The notes: generated from the letters alone by a model not told the origin. A stretch of 64,000 nucleotides of DNA from Anaspis maculata (GCA_949128115.1 OX421964.1:43998601-44062600), one strand, 5' to 3'. Positions 10,796 to 23,609 are shown, numbered from the stretch's first letter. Numbers and translations: made by a program.

Positions 10796-11368
10796 CCGGA
10801 CAAGTGGAAAAGGGATTGTATACATGATGTTGATTTTCCATTGTTTTAGGCAGATGTCAGGTTTTCCCTTGGCGAGTTCAGTAATTTTATGCATGTCCGT
10901 TGATATAGTGCTTTGGTCAGATGAAGTTTTCCAACAGGCGTAAGCAACTGATTGTGTAAGAGTAACATGAATCCGAAAAGAAGTTTGTTTTTCGCGTGTT
11001 TTGAAATCTCCGCCTCGACTTGTAGGGTTCTATGGTGAACGAAACGCATGTCAGTGGGTGGTGTCTGGTCAGTGAAGAGTTGTCGGGAAAAATCGATACA
11101 CCATTTTTTTGTTCATTGATATGTATTTCTACTTTTGTTCAAGATAACTACTAAAAATACTGGAAACATGATGAAGCTTTGAAAATGAAAGCGACGATAT
11201 GTGTTATGGAAACCTGAACCATGACAAAGGTACTGCCATGGAAGACACCGTGTGGTGGAAGGAAGAGCAGAAACGTGTATTTGTATTATTTAGGAGCCTT
11301 TCTAAATATTTGTAGGAGAAATTGAGATGAAATAAAAATATATGTGCAAAATTCCAAGTTTGACAGTT
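10796..11368. other. No recognised feature
   Basis: This is unique AT-rich DNA between a dispersed repeat and a tandem array. The only frame of note is a 67-residue minus-strand ORF of unknown character. Confidence 0.3.
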
Positions 11369-12410
11369 ACGTTTCAATTGCTCATCTGAACCAAGTCTAG
11401 GTTTAAAAACTCATTGACAAATGCGTTTCGATTATCCATCTTGACTGAATATTTGTTCAAAATCTCAATATGATCTGTTGAAAAATACAAAAGTTCAAAA
11501 TATGGCAGCCTTGCGGATGTCAAAATGGCAGATTTGACAGATGCATTTCGATTGTCTACTTCAAGTAGGTAAAGGCTTGAAATATCAATCGGATAAGTTG
11601 GAAAATACAAAAGTTCAATATGGCGCCCTCTTGAAACGTCAGGAATCAAAATTTGACAGATGCATTTCCATTGTCAACTTCAAGTGGGTATAGGTTTGAA
11701 ATCCCAATCAGATCAGTTGAAAAATGCAAAAGTTCAATATGGCGGACTCTGAAACGTCAAAAATCAAAATTTGACAGATGCATTTTGATCGCCAACCTCA
11801 AGTGGATGTAGGTGTAAAATCTCAATCAGATCGGTTGAAAAATGCAAAAGTTCAATATGGCGGCATCTGAAACGTCAAAAATTAAAATTTGACAGATGCA
11901 GTTCCATTGTCAACCTCAAGTACGTATAGCTTTGAAATCTTATCAGATTTCAACATATGGCAGCCTTGCGAATGTCAAAATGGCAGATTTGACAGATGCA
12001 TTTCGATTGTCTACTTCAAGTAGGTAAAGGCTTGAAATATCAATCAGATAAGTTGGAAAATACAAAAGTTAAATATGGCGCCCTCTTGAAACGTCAGGAA
12101 TCAAAATTTGACAGATGCATTTCCATTGTCAACCTCAAGTGGGTATAGGTTTGAAATCCCAATCAGATCAGTTGAAAAATGCAAAAGTTCAATATGGCGG
12201 ACTCTGAAACGTCAAAAATCAAAATTTGACAGATGCATTTTGATCGCCAACCTCAAGTGGATGTAGGTGTAAAATCTCAATCAGATTGGTTGAAAAATGC
12301 AAAAGTTCAATATGGCGGCCTCTGAAACGTCAAAAATCAAAATTTGGCAGATGCATTCAGACTGTCTATTTTATGATGGCATAAGTTCAAAATACCAATC
12401 GGATCTTGCG
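11369..12410. repeat. 118-bp tandem array inside a 455-bp duplication
   Basis: Units of about 118 bp carry TTTGACAGATGCATTT, then TCAAGT.GGTA.AGG, AAATCTCAATCAGATC, GTTGAAAAATGCAAAAG and TTCAATATGGCGGC. A larger block starting TATGGCAGCCTTGCG at 11501 recurs at 11956, giving a second period of 455 bp. Eight to nine small units are visible. Related single units occur at 12600-12700 and 61370-61450. ORFs overlapping the array are repeat shadows. Confidence 0.85.
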
Positions 12411-13100
12411 ATAATGATGATAGAAATGTCATGTAGCTACGAGAAGAGACTGTCAATAAAATGTCACTTTGGCGAGTCGCGAAAATGGGCACCGTTATAA
12501 CATATCAAGTAATTGTAATGTCAAAACCAATTTATTTACAAACAAAAAAAGTAACCTCAAAGTGATAGACATCCACTGAGAAATCAACAATCACAAATGA
12601 CAAATGCATTTAGATTGTCCATCATAACCGAGCATTTATTCAAAATCTCAGTACAATTTGTTGAAAAATACAAAAGTTTAATATTCGGAACAACTAGGCG
12701 CGATTTCCGCATTCGTCATTACATTTACTCGCGAAAATGTCCAAAACTGTCAACATCATTGCAAATTTCAACGTAACCAAGAGCACCCGCGAAAAATGTG
12801 CTTGAGCGCTCACAAATCACAAATGTGACAATTGACATTTGCCAATTTCACAAGTGCAGCGCCAGCAACGAAGCCTATATTATGAGTGAAATTTTGAAAA
12901 ATTGGACACAAAAGGTCCGAAATAAGTATGCCAATCAAAACATGGATCCTTTTTGGAAGTGCAGCCACAAGGTCTCCTGAAATCAACACGGATTTTCTAC
13001 AAAACAAGTCGCGGCAAGATAGATGTGCAACTCGCCACGGAAAGTGTTATGGACAACCAGAGAAGTCCTTTCCTCGAAATGTGGAGCCTTAAAAAATTGG
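12411..13100. repeat. Array flank with one diverged unit
   Basis: At 12598-12695 one diverged unit of the upstream array is seen (ACAAATGCATTTAGATTGTCC and GTTGAAAAATACAAAAGTTT). The rest is AT-rich and unassigned. Confidence 0.4.
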
Positions 13101-13860
13101 CCCCCAGTGTGAAAACTGTGAGTACCTTACCCTGTCGCCTTTTGGTTCCCCCAACTCGCCTGTATCGGTGAAATTACCCCGTCAACACCGGAGCCGGCCT
13201 GCGAAATTTCATCAAAGTGCCGTCGAATTTGGAGAATTCTTTGGCTTTTGGTGTCCGATGGACGATCAAAAGTCCCCCCGAGACCACGGTTCAATCTGGC
13301 ACGCTGACACGGTACGTTTTTTCCAAAAACACTGTTGAAATGCCCCGAGGTGTTTTCGAGATTCCCAAAACCGAGAGCGTCAATAATGACGTTCCTGTCA
13401 GATTGGCCGAGCCGTGTACCGTTTTTAACATTTTTTGGCAAAATTTCAAGAAAAGCCACGCCGAATGGCTTGCACCAGACGACAGTGGGTCCCCGAAACC
13501 CCTCGGTCGGCATTTCACATTTCTCGAAATTCTGCCCGAAAAGCCGAGTTTTCGCCGCGAAAACCTGCCAAGAGGTCTGGAACAAATTATTCAAACGTCA
13601 ATTCCTTATTGGAAAAATTGGAATGAATTATGAATTTTCAAAAAATCCCCTTAAATTCAGCAGAAATTATGTAAAATTCTTACCCTTAACTTGGCATGCG
13701 GTTCGTTTGCGAAATTAAAAAAAAAAATACCCCGTCAAAATCCGACGTCTGGTTTTCACAAATTTCAACCTGCCGTCGTTTGGTTTCCACACCGGTTAGT
13801 ATGTGACGGTGACGGTTCCACACCTGATGGGGTAAACATGGAATGGAATAAAGATCTATC
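13101..13860. repeat. Dispersed repeat, copy 2, with overlapping frames on both strands
   Basis: The part 13445-13800 matches 10385-10790. The 5' part (13100-13440) contains loosely repeated CCCCGAG and AAAACACTG words. Frames of 127-155 residues are open on both strands across the same bases. That is typical of stop-poor repeats and not of a gene. No domain is recognisable in any frame. Confidence 0.55.
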
Positions 13861-14195
13861 TATCTATCTATATAAGGTGAGAATGATGATGCGGGTGCAA
13901 AATTTGAGTAGGCAAATTCGAGGAAGAAAAGAAGCGTCTGGATGACAGCTAAACAAAAATTTATTTATTCCGCAATAATAGTCCATTCAATCAGGTGAAG
14001 GATCATCTACGAGCATTTACCTCTGGAGCGCGGTAATATTATTTGGACTTCGGAGAACAACCCGACTGCAGGACGCTGCGTGGCAGAACAAACCACGAAG
14101 CTACAAGGCTCTTCAATACGAAATTCTGGCCCCGATCCGCCTACAAGACCCATGATCAACGATATCCACTCAGGGATCCCTTCACGTCACTTTCG
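13861..14195. other. Short TATC microsatellite and unassigned DNA
   Basis: A short run of ATCT tetramers spans 13855-13872. The remainder shows no gene or repeat that I recognise. Confidence 0.3.
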
Positions 14196-14199
14196 AGTG

Positions 14200-14995
14200 T
14201 AACTGACAGATGAGTCTAGGCTAAGAGTGATTGCTGCGTCTCTTGTTGCGAAGTCCGGTTCGGTTTTGTCTTCGGGTGATTGTTTTGGACCGTCACGGAC
14301 CCCTAACTCGCGCGAGGCCTCGAACGGGAGCCGGTGATACTGGGCGATCGGACAGTAGCCGACGTTAAAAACTGAGCCGACGTTCTATCTCGGCATACTC
14401 TTCAAGGTTCTTCTCTTCTCTTCTTCAGAACTCTTAGAGATAGAATTTTTTTTGCTTCTTGAACATTTTTACTGGGACATTGTTACAAGTTGCGAGGCTC
14501 TCGTGCATTCAAGAGCACACGCGGTTCTTCCAGGCGGTTCGAACACAGTGTTACGAGTTGCAAAGGTCTCGTGTAATTCTAGTGCATTCGAGAGCATACG
14601 CGTAGGCTCCGGACCGTTCGAAATAACCTAGAGACCCTAACGCGCAAATAGCACACATCTGTCCAATTGGCGAAGGTGCCGCATCCAGAGCACGCACGAA
14701 TTACATGCAAAGGTGATCAACGTTTCGAGAGCCGTCGCGATTCACATGCGAGGTCAATGTGGATTTTGCCAGAGAACCGGTGGAAAGTTTTAGAAGTTGA
14801 CATCGGAGCATATAAGCACCTATTGGGCGACCGACATGACACACCGTTATTGAATTCAGAGCGACAACGGTAAGTAATCGGCGAAACTGAGCTAGCGATA
14901 TACCCAAGCGCAAATAGTAGCTGACGCGTATTTAGTACTACATATGCAGTAATAAACAATGTGTTTTAAACGTTCGTCTCTCAATTATTGAAGAG
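14200..14995 (+). mobile_element. Possible solo LTR
   Basis: The 3' part (about 14865-14975) resembles 39155-39265: GTAATC.GCGATA, then TGACG.GTATTTA, then GCAGTAATAAACAATGTG or a near variant, including an AATAAA polyadenylation signal. Upstream, TGTTACAAGTTGCGAGG (14483) and GTGTTACGAGTTGCAAAGG (14550) form a near repeat, and TGTTACA is a plausible LTR start. The boundaries are not fixed, and no internal retrotransposon genes flank it. It could instead be another interspersed repeat. Confidence 0.3.
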
Positions 14996-16150
14996 CCAAA
15001 ATGCGAAATCCATGAGAATACTTAAGACCACCAAAAGGCCAATATCGCCGGACGGTTGTCATGCAGGAAAATAGTTTGTTTATTATTTCAATTGTTGATT
15101 GTTTATGGGAGTTTTTCGAAGAAACAAAAAAAAACAATAAAGCTTCCTTATCCTTCTCATCTTTTTTTATAATAAGTAGTAATAATAACAGGATTCGATG
15201 CATGTGATCATATTGATATCACGAATATTATAGCTTGGAAAGATATTGCTCTTGACCTTTTCGATACATTTTATCGTTAATATTGTCATGTTTTATGATT
15301 TATGTCATGATTTAACACTTCGCAACTTTATACTTCATCATTTTGTTCACAACGTTCCATCATTTCATGTTTACACGGTTGCACCCCGTATTCACACCTT
15401 TTCTGTATTATGGTGGGCACCAATAATTCAAGTGAAAGAATTGATCATAATTCTTCATGTGCAAGTGATATTTATTATATCTTCAAACGTGGGACGTAAA
15501 TCAGAGCGATGGTGAAAGTCAATCCAAGGTGGAATATGAGCCAGGTAGATACCATAGACATTAATTCAGGTGTTTCCCCTCATTTTGTCCAACAAGAAAA
15601 AGTAAACAACAAGACATCTTGTCACATCTGATAATGTGCTTGTTGCGCAACATTATACAATCATGCGAATTAGCAAGTCAAAAGACACGTACCGTTTTCA
15701 GAATTTTCAAGATAACAACCCGTCTGGTGATTCCCCAGCGGTGCAACGCCAGGTTTTCCATGTGCAAAACATCTTTGAGGGAAATACTAAGAAAAAAATC
15801 GGAAAGTCCTTACTCGCGTGCCTCTTGGGCAATGATGTGTTCTCTGCGGTTTGTGACCCATAGTTCACCATAGTTTCGCTTTATTATACTCTCCTCTAAT
15901 TGAATTACACGCGACGTTTCGTCACGGAGCTCTGCGCGATCGAACATTATCCATGACTCTTCGCGGGCCGACGAGAGTGCACATACATAGCTTTCGCTCT
16001 AAGGACATTTTAATAATTCCTGAGAGGGTGAACGATTGGCGGCAAAACAGTCGCGACTCGTGTCATGCATGATGTGATTTAATTCTCACGCTACGAACAA
16101 CCTTCTTCCACGGATTTTTAGCGCATTTTCCATCTTGATGAAAATCGCTA
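14996..16150. other. AT-rich unique DNA
   Basis: There is a poly-AT stretch from 15100 to 15520. A more complex stretch from 15890 to 16060 contains CpG words such as CGCGACGTTTCGTCACGG. No gene is recognised. Confidence 0.3.
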
Positions 16151-16163
16151 TTGCAACCGCTTT

Positions 16164-16249
16164 GTCCGTCCGTCCGTCCGTCCGTCCGTCCGTCCGTCCG
16201 TCCGTCCGTCCGTCCGTCCGTCCGTCCGTCCGTCCGTCCGTCCGTCCGT
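16164..16249. repeat. GTCC microsatellite (about 21 units)
   Basis: This is an uninterrupted GTCC tetranucleotide run. It produces Asp-Gly-Arg-Thr and Ser-Val-Arg-Pro repeats in overlapping frames, which are not proteins. It abuts the 258-bp array that follows. Confidence 0.97.
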
Positions 16250-17990
16250 TCATCGAACTCCTCCCAAACTAGACGACCTAGCTTTCTAATTTTTTCGCTG
16301 TTACATAGCTGCCACTCCCAAAGGAGGGCTAGGCTATATTGGATGTCCATATTGCGCCGCCAACATAGAGAAAACCGCCCCCGATAAACTTGAAATAACA
16401 TAATATTGCACTTTCTACCAGACCTGATGCTCTAGTGTTCTCAGTTTTTGAATAATACATAGTTGCCACTTATAAACGTAAGCCAACAAACATTCCGTCT
16501 TCAATATGCGCCGCCAACATGAAAAAACTGCTAAAAACCGCCCCCAAGCACTTTAAAATGAAAAACATGAACCCGAAGACATAGCGATCTGATTCTATCG
16601 GTATATAAATAGCTGACTAAAAATGGGAAAGGATAGGCTACTTTTGGTTAGTCGCCGCCCCCAGATTCCGCCCCCAAACGATAAAAAGTGCAACTTTCAC
16701 AAATGTTACTGATTGAGATGTTCCCTTCAACATTTAGGAACTGCCAACTCAAATTGTGCAACATTTGCTCAGCCGAACGCTGCCGCTCCCACACGCCGCC
16801 CCCAAAGTAAAAGATAAATGAAAAACATGAACCTGAAGACATAACGATCTTATTCTTTCACTATATTGATAGCTGACTGAAATTGGAAAAAGATAGGCCA
16901 CTTTTAATTAGCCGCCGCCTCCAGCTGCCGCCTCCAAGTAAAAAAATGCAACTTTCACAATTTTCACTGATTGTCATATTTCCCTTACATTTAGTAACTT
17001 CCAACTCAAACTGTGCAACAGTTACTTTGCCGAATGCTGCCGCCCCCATACGCTGCCATCAAAGTGAGAGATGGATGAAAAACATAAACCCGAAGACATA
17101 GCGATCTGATTCTATCGGTATATAAATAGCTGACTAAAAATGGGAAAGGATAGGCTACTTTTGGTTAGTCGCCGCCCCCAGATTCCGCCCCCAAACGATA
17201 AAAAGTGCAACTTTCACAAATGTTACTGATTAAGATGTTCCCTTCAACATTTAGGAACTGCCAACTCAAATTGTGCAACATTTGCTCAGCCGAACGCTGC
17301 CGCTCCCACACGCCGCCCCCGCAAAGTAAGAGATAAATGAAAAACATGAACCTGAAAACATAGCGATCTAATTCTTTCACTATATTGATAGCTGACTGAA
17401 ATTGGGAAAAGATAGGCCACTTTAATTAGCCGCCGCCTCCAGCTGCCGCCTCCAAGCAAAAAATGCAACTTTCACAATTTTCACTAATTGTCATATTTCC
17501 CTTACATTTAGTAACTTCCAACTCAAACTGTGCAACAGTTACTTTGCCGAATGCTGCCGCCCCCATACGCTGCCATCAAAGTGAGAGATGAATGAAAAAC
17601 ATAAACCCGAAGACATAACGATCTAATTCTTTCGCTATATAGATAGCTTACTAAAAATGGGAAAGAATAGGCTACTTTTGATATGACGCCGCCTCCAACT
17701 TCCACCCCCAAAAGAAAAAAAGTGCAACTTCCAATAATTTCCACTGATTTACATTTTAATGTTACCTCAAACATTCAGAAACTCCCAACTCAAACTGTGG
17801 AAAAATTTCTTTGCCAAACTCTGCCGCTCCCACACGCCGCCCCCAAAGTAAGAGATAAATGTAAAACATAACCTTGAAGACATGGCGATCTAATTGTTCC
17901 GCTATATAGATAGCTGACTAAAAATGGGAAGAGATAGGCCACTTTTGATTAGTCGCCGCTCCCAGCTCCCGCCCTCAAACAAAAAAATAT
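16250..17990. repeat. 258-bp tandem array (six units) with a leader
   Basis: Units begin near 16621, 16880, 17138, 17397, 17655 and 17922 with AAATGGGAAA.GATAGGC or variants. They continue through CCGCCGCC.CCAG, AAAGTGCAACTTTCAC and TGCTGCCGC.CCC, and end in CGAAGACATA.CGATCT. Alternate units are most alike, so the higher-order period is 517 bp (16621 against 17138). A diverged leader with GCGCCGCCAACAT words lies at 16320-16560. Small minus-strand ORFs with LGGGSWRRR are array shadows. Confidence 0.85.
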
Positions 17991-18590
17991 TGATGAGTGA
18001 AAGAATTTTCATTCAAATCTATTTAGTTGGCAAGTACCCCATTCTGATAACAAAATATCACAATGAGTTTCAAATGAAGAAAGTGGGCAAGGAATGGTGT
18101 TTCTCCTTCAACCAAATTTCTTTACGTTCACAATATGCCTCTTTGAGAAAATGCGCTACTGAGACTCACGCACGTGAAGGCATACTCACTTGTTTGCTTT
18201 TGTTTCAGCCTTGCTTGATTTTTGCTCAAGATATCTCAGCTCCGCGTTCACGATTTGACGCGATGACGGCTCGATTTCATGTTGAGGCTCAGACCGCCAA
18301 AAGTGAGGATCATCATGGCAGCGGCGCGTAACAGGCTCTTATCGACCAATCGCACTAGCTTTGTGTCTTAGTAATAAAATCAAGCCGTTATTATTAAAAT
18401 CGCCTAGGAACAACATCATGCTATAATCCTACGTAAGTATTGTTACGAAACTCGCTGACGATGACGGGTGAATAAAGCACAAACCTACACAATTGGCGGA
18501 GGAGCCGTGCATATAGAGCTTGTCAGAACATTCACGAATCCGATAGAAGCGACGAAAACCACCTTCAAGGTTTCGTGATAATTTGAAGAG
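17991..18590. other. Unassigned DNA after the array
   Basis: A 135-residue frame crosses the array end into unique sequence (17924-18331). It starts inside the repeat and resembles nothing known to me. No feature is supported. Confidence 0.25.
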
Positions 18591-18785
18591 TGATGTATGT
18601 CTCTGTATGTGGTGGGTGCGTTTCCAGGACAATTCGTTGCAGAGACAAGTCGTCGCGGACAATTCGTCACAAACAATTCGTCGCGTGGACAATTCGACGA
18701 CACTTCTCGATGCGTGGCCGGACAATAAGTCGCACTGAACATTCGCAAGAGAACCGAAAAAGAAGCATGAAAAAGGCACTAAGGC
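18591..18785. repeat. GACAATTCGTCG short repeat
   Basis: The word GACAATTCGT or a close variant recurs about five times at 18630-18720 with CGCGG-type spacers (for example CGTCGCGGACAATTCGTC). Confidence 0.6.
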
Positions 18786-20612
18786 TTTAGAACGTGAGGA
18801 GACCTATTGAACAGGAATACATAAGGGGGCTGAAAAGGGTTCCGAAAATAGCAAGGGGGTGAAATAGGACTTCGAGTATCACAATCATGAGGCACAAGAG
18901 ACCTATTGATGCTCCGAAAGTCCAACAACAAAATGCACAAGGGGACTTCGTGGAATTCTTAAAGACATCACAAAAAACATAAAGGGACTCATCAGGGCTC
19001 CAAACGACACATGAGGACTATACAGCTCCGAAGTTCACGGAAAAATGCAAGGGGGCTCAGCAAAGTTTCCAACGGATGGAGCCCTATGTAACAATAGAAG
19101 GCAATAGGGCACTTTTTTTGTTGGAAAGTCAGGAAGAAACGTGAGCCAGTTAGGGCCCTGATTTACACTTGAGGACACAACGGACAAGGACAAAATGTGA
19201 AGAGACTCAGCAGGGCTTTAAAACACGTTGAAGAAAAAAGGGTGTTCAATGACGCCCTGGATAACACAAAATGCAAAAGGGAGCTCACTTGAACTCTGGT
19301 CCCTAGCTGTCAAAAAAATGCAAAGGGGTAATAGTTGGAGATCCAAACTATATTTTCGGGCACAAGGGGGCCGATAAGGCTTCGAATATCACATGAAAAC
19401 ACAAGGAATTTACTAATGCTCCATCAACCTCAAAAGACATCGAAGAAACAATCGGGCCCTCAGAGGGCCACCAGGGCATCTAACAACGCAAGAAGGCACA
19501 AAGGCGCTCACTGAAAAACTACGAAAAAATAAGGGGACTCATCAGGGCTCCAAACGATACATGACGGGAAAAGGGGGCCCAATAGTGCTCCGTAAGCCAC
19601 GGAAAAATGCTAAGGGACTTAGCAGGGCTTCAAAAGAAGAGCCAATGGAGCCAGCGTTGAAGAGACAATGAAGCCCTTAGAGGGCCACTAGGGCAACTAG
19701 GGGGCTCACAGGAATTCTGAAAGCTACGAAAAAAATAAGAGTCTCCTCAGGGCTCCAAACGATACATGAGGGCACAAGGGGGTCCGATGGAGCTCCGCAA
19801 GCCACGGAGAAATGCTAGGGGGCTCAGTAAGATTCCAAATGATAATGGGCCCCAACGAAGCTCTATTTAACAAAAGGGGCTTACTGGCGGTGCTCTGAAA
19901 GCCATGAGAAAACATGACAGGGCTGATTACAACTCTGAAATACACTTGCGGACATAAGGGGGGGCAACAAGGCTCGGAATATTACATGAAGACACAAGAG
20001 ACTTACTGATGCTCCGACCGATAGGGCTCCGAATGGCATGATGGCACAAGGTGCTTTTTGATCCGAAAGTAACGGATAACGGTAAATATATGAGGACTCA
20101 GCAGGGCTTCAAACTACATTGAAGGCAAGAGGAGGGAGCCCAATGAAGCACTGGATAATACAAGATGATAAAAGAGGGCTCAACGAAATTCTGGAAGCTA
20201 TGAAACACATGAGGGGGCTCATTAGGAGCTCCAAATTACACTTAGGGACACAAGGGGCCCGATAGGAGGCTGAATATTACATGAAAGCACAAAAGGGCTC
20301 ACTACTGCTTTGGAAGCCCCGGAAAAATTAGAGGGACTCAACAGAGCTTAATTCGAAATTGAAGACACAAGGGGGCCTACTGATGGAGCTCTGTATAACA
20401 AAATAGGCTCATTGGTACGTATTTTCTCTAAAAGCTCATCAGCTCTGATGGGGCTTATCAGGGCTTCAATTATACATTAAGACACAAGGGGGCCCAGTGG
20501 GACTCCAAATATGGCATGATGGCACAACGCTGCTTGCTGTTCCGGAAGTCACAGAAAATGCAAGGAGGCAGAGCAGGGCTTCAAGTCCCATTGAAGACAG
20601 AATAAAGGTGGC
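18786..20612. repeat. Degenerate minisatellite of GGGCTCAGCAGGGCTTC type
   Basis: Words such as GGGGGCTCA.CAGGGCT, CACAAGGGGGCC, ACGGAAAAATGC and ACATGAGGACAC recur irregularly through about 1.8 kb in units of roughly 50-90 bp. Drift is heavy. No frame is conserved across units. The function and origin are unknown. Confidence 0.7.
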
Positions 20613-20727
20613 CTTACAATGAGCATCAAATGCTGCAGCTTTTCTAGCTGCCGAGCTCTCATTGGTCACATGTTGGTCATTGACAGCAATGACAGAAAAA
20701 GCTGCAGCATTTGATGCTCAATGTAAG
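20613..20727. mobile_element. 115-bp hairpin MITE
   Basis: CTTACAATGAGCATCAAATG at the left pairs with CATTTGATGCTCAATGTAAG at the right, continuing through CTGCAGCTTTT to about 30 bp of inverted repeat with one mismatch. It sits inside the minisatellite. A clear target duplication could not be identified. Confidence 0.75.
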
Positions 20728-22803
20728 AATACCATTAAGGGGCCCACTGCGGGGCTCTTGATAAAACAAGTTTGCAAATTGATTTTTTGGTTTTCTAGTC
20801 TTCCGCTATTTGAACAATGAGTAATTGGATCTTAAACATATTACAACACCATTTATTCTTAATTTCCCGGAAGCTTCTATGAAGGTCAAAAATATGAAGC
20901 TATAGGCGGCAGTCACAATTTTCCACCATTTCCTGTTTGGTCGCTATTTTGCTAGGAATTTCCAAAGTTTCCCCCGATCTGCAATTGGCCCAGGAGCGGC
21001 CAGCCCGGACGTGCATTTGGCGAGAAAATTGCGATATGGTGAAAGAGGCAGATTTCTATTATTTTTTCCATTATGAAGATGCTGCACGTTTTTTTTTTGC
21101 AAAAATGTTCATAGGCTGCTGGATATACTAGCCCGGAAAAATATTGTGGTGTCACATACAACAGATTTACGTCTTGAGGCAGTCTTTGTTAGTGTCAACA
21201 CAAATCACAACCAATCTTTTTGAAGTAATCCCTCAAATATTATTCGATTTTGCGTCAGAAAACGACTAGAGTCTTTTGTACCTGATCCAGGCATGCGGAT
21301 TCATTACCTGAACATTTTTCTGATTCCCGTGATATATAATTTATATCCATTAAGCATTTGATTACGTTTGATACCGTATAATTTACTTTATTAAGAAATA
21401 ACTTTTTTTATACCTATCTTTACCGGCTATTATCACATTATTTTGGACCAGTCACGACAGGACAGGGCCCACCGGAGCTATTGGGAAGACGTGTCGTGTG
21501 CTCACACATATTTTTTCCCTCTCTTTATTAATAATAAAAGCGAAGGCTTCCATCATCGTCGCGTCATCATCATCGTCCATTATGTTGATAAAAAGTGAAA
21601 TGAAATCGGGTAATGTACCTAACCACCTTACGCTACCTGGGATACGCCGTCGCTGATGGTCGCCCATTAACGCATCGAAAGCTGCCATACTACATCCAAT
21701 TAGAGGAAGGAAGAGTAAATATCGTGTGTTTCACTAGAATAACTCTATTATTTTCCGTTATCAGGGATCTAAATAACCGTGGAGGACACAGCACTTCGCT
21801 AATTGCGCTTTTATTGCGTGCTGTCGGTTGGTCGGTGTTGGGCTGCACCGGGAAAAAACCGTCCAAGATACAACCAGATAGAAACGGTCGCTCATACACA
21901 CACACTTCTCGTTCTTTCACGCTAGTTATTGCAAAAGGACGTCGTTAATTGCTCGCAGATGTCGCCTTCGTCGTCAAATTTGCGAATTGCATTTCATTTT
22001 TGAAACACCTGCTCCAGACCGCGCACGACGACGGCATAAGTACGAGTATATCATAAAATTATATTGTTTCAGAGAAGGCGTTATTTGTTTTCAAGCCGCC
22101 GATAATCAGTGGACATCTTAAGGGCCGGATTTACCGTGAGGCTGATTAGGCTATAACCTAGGGCCCGAAGCTTATTGAGGGTCCTCAAATATGGTACGTA
22201 CTGTGGGAGCATCCCCTCAATCAAAAATCGATTCGTAAGACAACATTATTGGGGGCTTTCGGTCCATAAGACAAAATTGAATTTTCAAAAAAGGCCAAAA
22301 TTTACCTTCTTATGGTGACTTCCCTTGGATATAATTTCAAGAATGGAAAACGATTCTTAGGTACATGATTTTTTATGTAGGTTTTGAATCTGCCCCCGAA
22401 ACTTTTTAATGGTACTTCGCTTACAGGGTGCAACATAATTTTTTTCTCAAATCATACACTCTGTATTTTAACATGAGAATCGATCCCTTCCTTCATCCTG
22501 ATTACAAATATATTTCACACTTGATGGGTTAGTCAACAACCTGTGAAAAAATTGATGAATGGATGTAAATTATGGTCTATTCTTGAACATTTCAAACTTT
22601 TCTTAAAGTTCCCAAAAATTTTGTCTTATGACGTGAAGTTCTGGGCCTTTTTTCGGAAATTATTGACAAGCTCATAGGTACCAGCCTAAAGCCCCCGGTC
22701 TTACACTTTCAGGGAGGGTTGAAATCATGTACCTTATGACGCCCAGTTTTGAGGCACCAGCTCGCTGTCCATAGTATATTCTACGATGAATTCTGCACCG
22801 AAC
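20728..22803. other. Unique DNA, with a GCCGGATTTAC-type repeat start near 22125
   Basis: Up to 22120 the stretch is unique, with a CpG-bearing part at 21430-22060 that could be regulatory. From 22125, GGGCCGGATTTACCGTGAGG and GGGCCCGAAGC resemble the ends of the hAT-like MITE type at 62868, but the other end was not found. No gene is recognised. Confidence 0.3.
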
Positions 22804-23226
22804 TAGTGTTGCCGTCTAGACAAGACAAGACAAGAGTTGCCTTATTCTTGTCTTATCTTGAAATATCAAGATCATTTCAAAATTTCAAGACAAGACTTTA
22901 ACTCTTGATGAACATTTTTCAAGAGTCTATCTAGACTCTTGAAATAATTTCACTACAAAACCCCCTTTTACAATAAAAATACGTGACAGAAATATAAACA
23001 TATTTTAGCAAGAAAAACAGATATACTGTGTGGAGCAAGGAGCACCCTTCGAATAGAGACTGCGCTGCAATAAAATATTCTACTTGGGTGTACTTACGTT
23101 CAAATTTTGAAACCAAAACCCACTTTTATTGACTCTGAAATTTATCATTAGTGTGAAAGCTGCAAGAAAAGGTTGCCACCGCCACCCCTGACCTGTTAGT
23201 AGACGTATTTCTGCATTGGGGTCTTA

Positions 23227-23506
23227 TACAGAGTGTTTCAGCGATTGTAGCGGAAAATTCAACTGTGGGTAGATCCCGTGAAAATATGAAGAAAACCTTA
23301 TACCATTTTGCAAAGATTTCAAAGGTTAATTTTGTCGAAATGTTCCTAACTCACAAATCTTTGAAATCCGAAAAAAAGTCAACTTTCAAGGGCTGTATCT
23401 TTGTCATAAGACTCAACTTTGCAAAATGGTATGTAGGTTTTCAACGTATTTTGACGAGATCTACTCAAAGTTGAATGTTTTGCTATCATGCCTGAAACAC
23501 CCTGTA
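23227..23506. mobile_element. TA-flanked CAGGGTGTTTCAG foldback MITE, copy 1
   Basis: The ends CAGAGTGTTTCAGCGAT and the inverted GCCTGAAACACCCTG are each flanked by TA. Inverted arms of about 130 bp include ACCTTATACCATTTTGCAAAG against CTTTGCAAAATGGTATGTAGG. The structure suits a Tc1/mariner-like non-autonomous element because the target is TA. Full-length or near full-length relatives are at 26743, 32520 and 62194. Confidence 0.8.
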
Positions 23507-23609
23507 TTGAATGACAAGATACGATTTTATAGCCGTAGGTTGATACCTGAGCAAATATAGTCAACCACTGTCTAGTTCCAGTTAAAGAAGTACTCAAAAA
23601 ATATGACAC

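Noticed and set aside
13127..13718. Protein genes of 127-155 residues
   Set aside because: They are open on opposite strands over the same repeat sequence, part of which recurs at 10.4 kb with frame-breaking differences.
16063..16401. A protein with Asp-Gly-Arg-Thr repeats
   Set aside because: It is a translation of the GTCC microsatellite. The flanking parts show no conserved sequence.
16648..17871. Several Gly-rich minus-strand ORFs
   Set aside because: They recur once per 258-bp array unit in drifting frames and are shadows of the tandem repeat.
16164..17990. A CRISPR array
   Set aside because: Periods of 4 and 258 bp without short repeats and unique spacers, in a eukaryotic context, rule it out.
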